Shown here: piece by piece, positions 34,936 through 43,606 of the stretch | Layout: each line of letters starts with the position of its first letter | Numbering within the stretch: position 1 is the first letter of the stretch | DNA from: Bacillota bacterium | GTDB taxonomy: Bacteria > Bacillota > Clostridia > Lachnospirales > Lachnospiraceae | DNA length: 64,000 nucleotides | Assembly: GCA_023391695.1 (NCBI GenBank) | Contig: JAEWAK010000028.1 | Span: forward strand, 16,396-80,395 | Reading direction: 5' to 3' | Program-made: the position numbers and the translations under genes | Notes under the pieces: generated by a model | Databases searched by the model: none | Seen by the model: the letters and a program-made list of their open reading frames with translations, nothing else | Told to the model about the DNA's origin: nothing

Positions 34936-35940
34936 ATGGACATATTAGCAATTATTCCGGCAAGAAGCGGTTCAAAATCTGTACCTCATAAAAATATACG
35001 ATTAATTGCAGGAAAACCCATGCTGGTTTATTCTATTGAACATGCGCAGAAATCCAAATATATTAACCGTATCATCCTGAGTACGGACAGTGAGGAATAT
35101 GCTGATATAGGATTAAAATATGGTGCAGAAGTTCCTTTTATCCGTCCTAAAGAATATGCACAGGATGAATCTTTAGATATTGAAGTCTTTTATCATTGCT
35201 TAAATTATCTGAAAGAACATGATAATTACTGTCCGGATATTGTTGTTCAGTTAAGGCCTACTTATCCTATCAGGAGAACAGAAGATATTGATAATATGAT
35301 AGAATTATTGCTGAACGAGAAAGAAGCAGATTCGGTGAGAAGTGTCGCGCCTGCAAAAGAGATCGCGTATAAAATGTGGTTTAAAGATAATAGGGGTTAT
35401 ATGAAGCCTATTTTAACGGATATAGCGGAAGCATATAATATGCCGAGGCAGAAATTGCCTGCAATCTATTATCAAAATGCCTGTATCGATGTAACAAGGG
35501 GCAGGACCATTTTGGAGAATTATTCGATGACGGGTATCGGTATCATGGGATATACAATGGAAAAAAACTATGATATTGATACGGAAGAGGAGTTTGAAAA
35601 AGCAGAAGAATATCTGAAAATTGCATCCGGTGGAAATCGTTTTGTTTTTGATATAGATGGTGTGATTGCAAATAAAGTTTCGGACAATAATTATTCTTTC
35701 GCAACACCAAATACCAGAATGATAAATGTGGTTAACCAACTATATGAGATGCATAATTATATCGTGTTATTAACTGCCAGGGGATATGTTACAGGAATTG
35801 ATTGGAGGGAGCTGACGGAAAAGCAGTTAAAAGAATGGGGTGTAAATTATAATGAACTTCATTTTGGTAAACCGAATGCTGATTTTTATATAGATGACAG
35901 GATGTTGGATATGAATAAACTTTTGAATATGTTTGAATGA
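34936..35940 (+). CDS. CMP-nonulosonate synthetase fused to HAD phosphatase domain
   Basis: A 334-residue bifunctional protein. Residues 1-230 are an acylneuraminate cytidylyltransferase (IIPARSGSKSVPHKN nucleotide loop, later QLRPTYPIR). Residues 235-334 are a HAD domain like the capsule phosphatases of the EcbF/BcbF type (FDIDGVIAN, LLTARGY, GKPNADFYIDDRML). It likely activates a nonulosonic acid with CMP; the HAD part could remove the 9-phosphate first, which would imply a phosphate-route synthase. The ATG at 34936 follows GGAGG; the TTG 12 bases earlier is rejected. It is upstream of the NeuB-type gene. Confidence 0.9.
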   Translation: MDILAIIPARSGSKSVPHKNIRLIAGKPMLVYSIEHAQKSKYINRIILSTDSEEYADIGLKYGAEVPFIRPKEYAQDESLDIEVFYHCLNYLKEHDNYCPDIVVQLRPTYPIRRTEDIDNMIELLLNEKEADSVRSVAPAKEIAYKMWFKDNRGYMKPILTDIAEAYNMPRQKLPAIYYQNACIDVTRGRTILENYSMTGIGIMGYTMEKNYDIDTEEEFEKAEEYLKIASGGNRFVFDIDGVIANKVSDNNYSFATPNTRMINVVNQLYEMHNYIVLLTARGYVTGIDWRELTEKQLKEWGVNYNELHFGKPNADFYIDDRMLDMNKLLNMFE

Positions 35941-36064
35941 AGGTGAAATTTCGGACTTTTATTTTTATAATAAGTTTTCGTTATAGATTTTTATTCTGAG
36001 GTACTTTTTAAGTGGTAACTTGTAAAGTGAGAAAAATTTCTTATAATTCTCAATAAATAGACAT

Positions 36065-36091
36065 TATACTATAGTCGGATTATGTCGATAT
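36065..36091 (+). promoter_or_regulatory. Sigma-28-like promoter upstream of the NeuB-type gene
   Basis: TATA (36065-36068), 15 bases, GTCGATAT (36084-36091). The -10 matches the better promoter at 37.7 kb exactly; the -35 has one mismatch. It ties nonulosonate synthesis to flagellar gene control. Confidence 0.55.
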
Positions 36092-36129
36092 AAAATACAA
36101 AAGATTTTTTAAAGAAACAGGAGAATGTT

Positions 36130-37632
36130 ATGAATAATAATAAAAGTACATTCAACAATTTATTTATATTTGAAATGGCCAACAGCCATCAAGGCAGTGT
36201 TGAACATGGAATAGATATTATAAAGGCAATGAGCAGAATAGCACGGAAATATAATATAAAGGCAGCAGTAAAACTGCAATATCGTAATTTAGATACTTTT
36301 ATCCATCCGGATTATAGGGACAGAACGGATGTCAACCATATACCCAGGTTTATGAGTACGAGATTAACTTATGAACAATTCACCCAGTTAGTGGATGCCA
36401 TCCATGAAGAAGGAATGATAGCCATGAGTACTCCATTTGACGAAGATGGTGTTGAATGGTGTATGGACCAGGGTATTGATATCATTAAAATCGCAAGCTG
36501 CAGCGCGCTGGACTGGCCTTTGCTTACTAAAATTGCAATGACCAGAAAGCCGGTAATTATATCAACCGGAGGAAAATCACTTTCGGACATAGATAAGATT
36601 TATAATTTTTTTACCCATAAAGGCTGTGAATTTGCATTTCTGCATTGTGTCGCAGAATATCCGGCTCCTATGGAACATTTACAGTTGGATTTTATTAATC
36701 GGATGAATCGGAGATATCCTGAAGTAACAATAGGGTATTCAGGACATGAAGAGCCGGATGATAATATGGTACCTATGTTGGCTATAGCAAAAGGTGCAAA
36801 AATTCTGGAAAGACATGTTGGGCTTCCAACCGAAAGCATCAAGTTAAATGCCTATTCCATGAATCCGGAACAGGCAGAAAGATGGGTTAAAGCAGCCATA
36901 GATGCAAAAACGATCTGTGAGATGAAAAAAGAGGATACAAAATATATCAGCCAGGAAGAAATAGATTCCCTTCGCTCGCTAATGAGAGGAGTATATCTGA
37001 AAAGAGCTATAAAACAGGGTGATCCTATCATGTCGGAAGATGTATTCTTTGCAATGCCATGCAATGATAAACAGATGACCAGCGGAGAATTTACGGAAGG
37101 AATTATAGCAAGCAAAGATTACAATATCAATGATGAACTGTTTGAAAAAAGAAAAATCACTGATATCGGACAGGTCCGCAGCGTGGTACATGATGCGAAA
37201 GGTATGCTGTATGAGGCGGGGATTGCTCTGGGCAGCGATTTTGAAGTTGAGCTGTCTCATCATTATGGCATGCAGCACTTCAGACAGATAGGTGCAATTA
37301 TAATTAGTATTATTAATCGTGAATACTGCAAAAAATTACTGGTAATCCTGCCGGGACAAAAGCATCCGGTACATGCCCATAAAGTGAAAGAGGAGACGTT
37401 CCAGTTACTATATGGTGACTTAATTGTTAACATAGAAGGTATTGAAAAGGTATTAAAGCCTGGGGATATCTTGACAGTTCTCAGGGAAGAAAAACACTCT
37501 TTTACATCTGCAAAGGGAGCTATTTTTGAAGAGGTATCAACAACACACATAAAAAATGATTCTTATTATGATGATCCGAAGATAAGAAGTCTGGATCCGA
37601 TTGAGAGGAAGACGATATTAAAAAGATGGTGA
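36130..37632 (+). CDS. NeuB-type nonulosonate synthase with SAF and cupin domains
   Basis: A 500-residue enzyme condensing phosphoenolpyruvate with a hexosamine to give a nine-carbon acid. Order: NeuB TIM barrel (1-275; FEMANSHQGS, VKLQYRN, STPFDEDGV, IIKIASCSA, IGYSGHE), SAF/antifreeze-like region (about 285-345; RGVYLKRAIKQGDPI), then a cupin (about 400-450; PGQKHPVHAHKVKEETFQLLYGDL). Ordinary NeuB/LegI/PseI stop after the SAF domain at about 350 residues. The cupin may bind the sugar or add an isomerase step. The acceptor sugar (legionaminic, pseudaminic or other) cannot be decided; the upstream amino-sugar enzymes are not in the window. Confidence 0.9.
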   Translation: MNNNKSTFNNLFIFEMANSHQGSVEHGIDIIKAMSRIARKYNIKAAVKLQYRNLDTFIHPDYRDRTDVNHIPRFMSTRLTYEQFTQLVDAIHEEGMIAMSTPFDEDGVEWCMDQGIDIIKIASCSALDWPLLTKIAMTRKPVIISTGGKSLSDIDKIYNFFTHKGCEFAFLHCVAEYPAPMEHLQLDFINRMNRRYPEVTIGYSGHEEPDDNMVPMLAIAKGAKILERHVGLPTESIKLNAYSMNPEQAERWVKAAIDAKTICEMKKEDTKYISQEEIDSLRSLMRGVYLKRAIKQGDPIMSEDVFFAMPCNDKQMTSGEFTEGIIASKDYNINDELFEKRKITDIGQVRSVVHDAKGMLYEAGIALGSDFEVELSHHYGMQHFRQIGAIIISIINREYCKKLLVILPGQKHPVHAHKVKEETFQLLYGDLIVNIEGIEKVLKPGDILTVLREEKHSFTSAKGAIFEEVSTTHIKNDSYYDDPKIRSLDPIERKTILKRW

Positions 37633-37732
37633 TCTAGATAAAATAAAAAGCAAGGCAATGGAAAATAAAAAACTTAATTTTCCATTGCTTAAAAAAATAT
37701 GATTAAAGTATGTTTATTTATGATTAATTGGA

Positions 37733-37759
37733 TAAACATTTAGAAAATAATGTCGATAT
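37733..37759 (+). promoter_or_regulatory. Sigma-28 promoter upstream of the TagB/TagF-like gene
   Basis: TAAA (37733-37736), exactly 15 bases, GTCGATAT (37752-37759). It is close to the flaG promoter in form and about 70 bases before the gene. Confidence 0.75.
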
Positions 37760-37830
37760 ATGTTTTATAAGTTGTTTGTAGTTGGATTTTAACATGGATG
37801 TTGAAAAATGAATCAAGGATGATGAGAATA

Positions 37831-39069
37831 ATGCAAAAAAAAAGAATAATTGAAGCAATCAAATATTGGTCACAAGTATTTTTACTACCAGTTTATTGGT
37901 TGTCTTTTTTAATACCCAGAAATAAAAATATTTGGGTTTTTGGGAGCTCTTTCGGCAGAAGATTTGCAGATAATCCAAGATATTTTTATCTATATATAAA
38001 CCAGTATAAAAAGAATGAAATTAAGGCCATTTGGATAACTGGTGATGAAGATATTGTTAAACTTTTAAGAGATAATGGATTGAAAGTTTATCATAAACAT
38101 TCCTTAGAGGGAATTTGGTATTGCTTAAGGGGGGCTGTTTACATATATGATAATTATTCGAAAGACATTTCTTTCTGGCTTTCAGGGGGAGCTAAAAAGG
38201 TGAATTTGTGGCATGGCTCAGGTAACAAGAAAACAAATTACGATAATAAATTTGACAGAGTACGTCATCCGAGAAATAATTGGGAACGTTTTAAAACAGC
38301 TTTAAGAAGAATGTCCGATGAAAAACCTCATCACTATACTCTTGCTACATCACCAATGATGGCTGATATATTTGTATCAGCTTTTAATACAAATATAGAG
38401 CATATTATTATCGAAGGTTATCCTAGGAATGACGTTTTGTTTGAAAGCAGCCTAAAGAATATATACACAAAAATTGAAGAAAACACTTTAAATAATATTA
38501 AGGAATGTAAATTAGATATAAAGACAATTGTTCTTTACATGCCTACATTCCGTGACTCGGAAGTCTTATTTTTTAAAGTGATGGATTTGGAAAGATTTAA
38601 TGATTTTCTAATCACTCAGAATATGATATTCTTTACAAAATTACATCCAAAATCAAAATTAAAGGAAGCATTTCAAAAGGCTGAGTACTCCAATATTAAA
38701 AATATAGATGCGAGTGTAGATCCTTATACCATATTAAAATATGCGGATTTGCTGGTAACGGATTATTCATCCATCTATTCCGATTATTTAATGCTAAACC
38801 GTCCGTCCGTTCTGTTTCCATACGATTTTGATGAGTATACGGCGGATACCAGGGAATGTTATTTTGAATATGATGATTATATGCCTGAGATAAAAGCTTA
38901 TAATATGGATGAATTGATGCAATATATGTCAGATGTTTTGGAAAATGACAATTTCGAAAAAGGAAGAATTGATTTAAGGGATAGAATATTCTCTACGGCA
39001 GATGGCAATTCTTCGGAAAGATTATATCTTAAAATTAGAGCTATTTTAAAATTTAATAACTTTGAATAA
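37831..39069 (+). CDS. CDP-glycerol/ribitol phosphotransferase-like protein (TagB/TagF family)
   Basis: About 412 residues, GT-B-like polyol-phosphate transferase. Family landmarks: GSSFGRRFADNPRYFY near the start, LWHGSGNKKTNYD (the usual WHG-K box), IEGYPRNDVLF, LYMPTFRDSE and DLLVTDYSSIYSDYLMLNRPSVLFPYDFDEY near the end (the most conserved block). A hydrophobic segment at about 14-30 suggests membrane association. The start is uncertain: ATG at 37798, 37819 or 37831 are all in frame; 37831 has AAGGA at moderate distance. With the next two genes it suggests addition of a polyol phosphate to a surface or flagellar glycan. Confidence 0.82.
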   Translation: MQKKRIIEAIKYWSQVFLLPVYWLSFLIPRNKNIWVFGSSFGRRFADNPRYFYLYINQYKKNEIKAIWITGDEDIVKLLRDNGLKVYHKHSLEGIWYCLRGAVYIYDNYSKDISFWLSGGAKKVNLWHGSGNKKTNYDNKFDRVRHPRNNWERFKTALRRMSDEKPHHYTLATSPMMADIFVSAFNTNIEHIIIEGYPRNDVLFESSLKNIYTKIEENTLNNIKECKLDIKTIVLYMPTFRDSEVLFFKVMDLERFNDFLITQNMIFFTKLHPKSKLKEAFQKAEYSNIKNIDASVDPYTILKYADLLVTDYSSIYSDYLMLNRPSVLFPYDFDEYTADTRECYFEYDDYMPEIKAYNMDELMQYMSDVLENDNFEKGRIDLRDRIFSTADGNSSERLYLKIRAILKFNNFE

Positions 39070-39214
39070 AGGATATAAAAGATTTAAAAATTCCACTAAG
39101 TTAAAAAAATTAATATTAGATGTTAAGCTTATACCATGAGTGTTGGATTATTTTTAGGCTTAAATCTAATTAGGTTATCAGGTAATGATATTTATGTTAT
39201 AACAGGAGGATTAT

Positions 39215-39925
39215 ATGAACATAGCCATGATTATTGCTGGGGGCAGCGGGCAAAGAATGAATCAGGATATACCAAAGCAATTTCTAAATGTGAATGATAA
39301 ACCTGTTATAGTATATACTTTAGAAGCTTTTCAACGCCATCCAAATATAGATGCCATAGCAGTTATATGTTTGGAAGGCTGGCAAGAGATACTAAAAGCT
39401 TACGCGAAACAATTTAATATCACTAAGTTAAATTGGATAACAGAAGGCGGGGAGAATGGACAAGCCTCCATTTATAATGGTTTAAAATTATTAAAAGAAA
39501 ACTGTAATCTACAGGATATGGTATTAATCCATGATGCTATCCGCCCTATGGTGTCTCAGGAAATTATATCCGATTGTATTAGTAAATGTAATCGGTATGG
39601 ATCAGCCATCACAGTGATTCCCTGTGTGGAAGCCGTATTATACAGTGAAAACCATGTTAATGCAGAAGAATCCATAGATAGAAGTACTTTAATGAGAACA
39701 CAGACTCCGCAGGCATTTTATTTATCGAAACTTCTTTGGGCCCATGAAGAGGCTGGAAAAAGAGGCATTACAAATTCAGTAGCAACTTGTACTCTAATGA
39801 TTGAACTGGGAGAGAGTATTAGTTTCTCAACCGGTTCAGAAAAAAATATAAAGTTAACGACGACGGATGATATTGAAATATTTAAAGCTCTGCTACAATC
39901 CAAAAAAGATGATTGGTTAAAATAA
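39215..39925 (+). CDS. IspD/TarI-family cytidylyltransferase
   Basis: A 236-residue CTP-dependent nucleotidyltransferase. MIIAGGSGQRMNQDIPKQF is the CTP-binding signature, followed by LIHDAIRPMVS and RTQTPQAFY, all typical of IspD and TarI. Because it follows a TagB/TagF-like transferase and precedes an SDR, activation of a polyol or sugar phosphate to a CDP derivative is more likely than the isoprenoid step (inference from context). AGGAGG precedes the ATG. Confidence 0.85.
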   Translation: MNIAMIIAGGSGQRMNQDIPKQFLNVNDKPVIVYTLEAFQRHPNIDAIAVICLEGWQEILKAYAKQFNITKLNWITEGGENGQASIYNGLKLLKENCNLQDMVLIHDAIRPMVSQEIISDCISKCNRYGSAITVIPCVEAVLYSENHVNAEESIDRSTLMRTQTPQAFYLSKLLWAHEEAGKRGITNSVATCTLMIELGESISFSTGSEKNIKLTTTDDIEIFKALLQSKKDDWLK

Positions 39926-39952
39926 ATATGATAAGCTAGTTAGGAGAAATGC

Positions 39953-41014
39953 ATGATAAACCATGTTATATATCAAGAAGAATTGAATAGGATAACTGAA
40001 TCGTCCTTACCTTGGAATAATTTGGATGGATGCAATCTTCTAATAACAGGAGCAAGTGGTTTAATTGGTTCCATGTTAGCAGATGTAATAATTTATCATA
40101 ATAAAAATAAAAATGGTAATATAAATCTGTGGTTAATGGGCAGAAACGAAGCAGCTTTAAAATTAAGATACGGTAATTATATGAAAGATAGTTACGTACA
40201 TTTTCTTGTCCAGGATGTCTGTAAAGAAATTGAAATCAATACTCCAATAGATTATATTGTACATGGAGCTGGAAAGGGTGACCCTCAATCCTTTGCAGAA
40301 GATCCGGTTGGAGTTATGAATGCAAACTATATCGGGATGTTCCGGGTATTAGAATTAGCCAGGAAAAAACATACGAAAAAAGTTGTTTATATATCTTCCG
40401 GAGAAGTCTATGGTATTTTGGACCCTATTAGATGTAAAGAAGCCGGCATGAAGGAAAGTGATTATGGTTATCTGGATATTATCAATCCGAGAGCCTGCTA
40501 CGCTTCATCCAAAAGAGCGGCAGAAACTTTATGTATCTCCTACAAAGAACAATATGGAATTAATGTCAGTATAGCCAGACCATGCCATACTTATGGAGCT
40601 GCCATGTCGGAGAAAGACAGCAGGGTTATTGGCGAGTTTTTACGTTGTGCTATAGATAAAAGAAATATTATAATGAAAAGTCCCGGATTGCAAAAAAGAT
40701 CTTATTGTTATATAGCGGATACTGCAGAAGCATTGTTATATATTATGCTAAAAGGCAAGAATGGATGTGCTTATAACATCTCCAATTCCAAGTCAGTTAT
40801 TACAATTAGGGAATTAGCAGAATTAATTGCAAAAAAAGCCGATATTAAGGTAACATTCCAGAATTCACAAGAGGCGGAGAAAAGGGGATATTCTAACATT
40901 ATGAACGCAGTGCTGGATTCAGCTGCACTAGAAGAAATAGGTTGGAAACCTTATTATACTATTGAAGAAGGTTTAAATAGAGCCCTTACTATATTAAAGA
41001 GTATATATTCTTGA
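39953..41014 (+). CDS. Extended SDR, NAD-dependent epimerase/dehydratase/reductase
   Basis: A 353-residue extended short-chain dehydrogenase. The nucleotide loop is LLITGASGLIGSMLAD (about 27-42) and the catalytic YASSKRAAE is at about residue 183, with the upstream Ser in VVYISSGEVYG. The C-terminus has the epimerase-type SYCYIADTAEALLYI. Acting on a CDP-linked substrate made by the preceding gene would fit. AGGAGAA precedes the ATG; the gap to the preceding gene is 27 bases. Confidence 0.85.
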   Translation: MINHVIYQEELNRITESSLPWNNLDGCNLLITGASGLIGSMLADVIIYHNKNKNGNINLWLMGRNEAALKLRYGNYMKDSYVHFLVQDVCKEIEINTPIDYIVHGAGKGDPQSFAEDPVGVMNANYIGMFRVLELARKKHTKKVVYISSGEVYGILDPIRCKEAGMKESDYGYLDIINPRACYASSKRAAETLCISYKEQYGINVSIARPCHTYGAAMSEKDSRVIGEFLRCAIDKRNIIMKSPGLQKRSYCYIADTAEALLYIMLKGKNGCAYNISNSKSVITIRELAELIAKKADIKVTFQNSQEAEKRGYSNIMNAVLDSAALEEIGWKPYYTIEEGLNRALTILKSIYS

Positions 41015-41242
41015 AGAGTTAAATAGTTTTAATAATGATTGTATTTAGTATAGAATATCGAGTTAGACACAAAAATTAAGGGTATTTTGTTTAACCTAGC
41101 TAAATTGATAAATCAAAGTGTAGCAGCCGGATAATTAGTCGATGAGGAAATTATTGGGAAGAATTTTATTTTATGTTTTAAATTAAAAAAGAAATGCTTT
41201 TTTATCAAAAAAAGTTAAGGCACAAAAGTTTTGGAGGTAGTA

Positions 41243-43558
41243 ATGGAGATTGAATTACAAAAATATGACTTAATCAGCTTGGACATTTTCGATACTTTGT
41301 TATTCCGTGCTTTAGCTCAACCCGTTGATTTATTTGCACATATATGGGAAAAAGTTATTGAGAATTATGAAAATTTAACTGATATATCACCGTTGGAATT
41401 TCAAAAATTACGTATTGAGATAGAAAGACGTTCCCGTAATAAAGCATTTAACCGGGAAGTAAATCTGGATGATATTTATAGGGAGTTACCGAAATTAGTC
41501 GTTAAAAATATTGAGAAAATAAAGCAAATAGAATTAACTGCGGAAAAGGAATATTGTTATCCTAATTGGGATATTTTGAACTTAATAAAAGAAGCAAAAC
41601 AAGCCGGTTTACATGTTTCACTTGTATCGGATATGTATCTGAATAAAAACCAAATAACATCCATACTGGAATTTAATCATGTTGATACCTCTTATTTTGA
41701 TTATATAATAGTATCCAATGAAGAGAAATGTGCAAAACATAACGGTGAACTTTATGAAGTTCTTTTTAGTAAGTATCCGGAAATTTCCAAGGAGAGAATT
41801 TTACATATTGGTGACAATCGAAATAGTGATTATGTCCAAGCTGTAAAAGCAGGAATTAATGCATATCATTATGACGTTATTCCAGATAAACTGTATAGTA
41901 TCTACGATTATGAAAAGATACGGCATAATAGTCCTCAAAGAGAAATAATATCATTAAGGAAATTGGCTGCAACCACATTTTTAAATCAGTTGGAATTTGA
42001 TAAATCGGCTTATGAAATTGGAGCAAGTATTGTTGGTCCGTTCTTAACTTTATATATTAGCTGGGTATGTGACCGTTTGGAAGCACTTGGAATTAAACGT
42101 ATATATCCGCTTATGAGAGAAGGTTACTTACTTGGAGAACTTCTAATAAGAGAAGTAAAACACAGAGGTCAGGAACTTTTAGTGAAACCTATATACGTAT
42201 CAAGAAAAGCCACTTATATACCATCAATTTCCGAAGTGACGAAAGAAGAAATCGAAAATATGATAGGGGTAAGGAATTTAACTGTTAATGAGTCGATTGT
42301 ATTAATGGGGTTAGATAATAACGATTTTTCTGAGATATCTGAATATATGGAGGTTAATTTAAAAGAATCCCATAAAATCATAATTAATGAATCACTTACC
42401 TTAAAAGAATATATTATTAACCGTTTTTTAGAAGACGAAATTAGAAATAAAATAGAAATATACGTTAAAAGTCAAAGAGAATTATTGATTGATTATCTTA
42501 TTCAGGAAATGGGAGACATGAATGATGTCGCTACAATTGATATCGGTTTTTATGGACGTATTCAAATGTGGTTAGAACAAACTTTGGATTTAGGACATGT
42601 TTCACATAATATGAAACATTTTTTTGCAATAGGTGTTGTAGGTGAAAAATTTTATGATGGTATCAGCTTTGAAGGATTCTGCAGTACTTATGCAGAAAAT
42701 CCGGATTTAATACCTACCATAAACCGAACTCCTGATATTATCGAGAAACTTATTTCAGTTACGGAAGGAAGTACTGTTGGGTATGAGAAAAAAGGTAATA
42801 AAATTGTACCGCTAAAATCCCTGGAAGTTGGAAATAAAGAATATTTGGATAAAGTTTTTGAAGGTGTTTTTAAACATCAGGAATACTGGTTTGAATTTGA
42901 AAATATAAAACCTGTGTTTGCGAGCAAATGCAAACATAACAGGAGAGAAACTTTAATGATACTTCATCGATTGATTGATATTCCCAGATTACCAGAAGTA
43001 AATCTTCTTAGTCGATTTGAAGCGGATACTAATTTTGGAACACAATATAAAAAGAGTATTATAACAGAACAGAATAAAGAGTTGTTAAAAACAAAAGGAA
43101 TTGATTTTATTGATAAATGCAATGTCAGCTATACTTATGAAGGAAATAATATTGTATGGCCAAAAGGGTTAATTACACTATTTGATGAATATTACTATTT
43201 GAGGAGAGCTTTAAAAAATAATTCTGGTAATGATATTATAAAATCCATGCAGGAAGTTGTAGAGCAGGTGATAGAAAAAGGGGTTAATGAAGTTGCTTTA
43301 TATGGTGCAGGTGAAAATGGAAGGCAGTTTTTATTCTTGTGTAATTTGTATCATGTTAAGGTGAATTGTTTTATTGATAGGAAAGAATCTTTGTGGGGGA
43401 CCTTTAAAGAGGGTATAGAGGTAATGGGTTTAGATGAAGCAATTGAAAGAGGATACTTATACTTTATTATTACTTCGTTATTTTCCATAAACGAAATAAA
43501 TGATACGATTCTAAAAAGAACCAATAATAATAATAATTCTCTAATATTTCATATATAA
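41243..43558 (+). CDS. Large HAD-domain / Rossmann-domain protein, first of two paralogues
   Basis: 771 residues. An N-terminal HAD hydrolase domain (1-230) shows LDIFDTLLFR (nucleophile loop), LVSDMYLNK and ILHIGDNRNSD. The middle (240-620) is an uncharacterised region with IYPLMREGYLLGELL and IDIGFYGRIQMWLEQ. The C-terminus (about 680-771) is a Rossmann-like module with ALYGAGENGRQFL and CFIDRK. Such proteins accompany surface-glycan clusters; the activity is unknown to me. The ATG at 43 bases into the frame's open region (41243) follows GGAGGTAGTA. The paralogue follows 48 bases downstream. Confidence 0.75.
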   Translation: MEIELQKYDLISLDIFDTLLFRALAQPVDLFAHIWEKVIENYENLTDISPLEFQKLRIEIERRSRNKAFNREVNLDDIYRELPKLVVKNIEKIKQIELTAEKEYCYPNWDILNLIKEAKQAGLHVSLVSDMYLNKNQITSILEFNHVDTSYFDYIIVSNEEKCAKHNGELYEVLFSKYPEISKERILHIGDNRNSDYVQAVKAGINAYHYDVIPDKLYSIYDYEKIRHNSPQREIISLRKLAATTFLNQLEFDKSAYEIGASIVGPFLTLYISWVCDRLEALGIKRIYPLMREGYLLGELLIREVKHRGQELLVKPIYVSRKATYIPSISEVTKEEIENMIGVRNLTVNESIVLMGLDNNDFSEISEYMEVNLKESHKIIINESLTLKEYIINRFLEDEIRNKIEIYVKSQRELLIDYLIQEMGDMNDVATIDIGFYGRIQMWLEQTLDLGHVSHNMKHFFAIGVVGEKFYDGISFEGFCSTYAENPDLIPTINRTPDIIEKLISVTEGSTVGYEKKGNKIVPLKSLEVGNKEYLDKVFEGVFKHQEYWFEFENIKPVFASKCKHNRRETLMILHRLIDIPRLPEVNLLSRFEADTNFGTQYKKSIITEQNKELLKTKGIDFIDKCNVSYTYEGNNIVWPKGLITLFDEYYYLRRALKNNSGNDIIKSMQEVVEQVIEKGVNEVALYGAGENGRQFLFLCNLYHVKVNCFIDRKESLWGTFKEGIEVMGLDEAIERGYLYFIITSLFSINEINDTILKRTNNNNNSLIFHI

Positions 43559-43606
43559 AATTTATTACTGTTAAGCCCTAAAAACTCGAAATAGGTAGGA
43601 TTTAAT

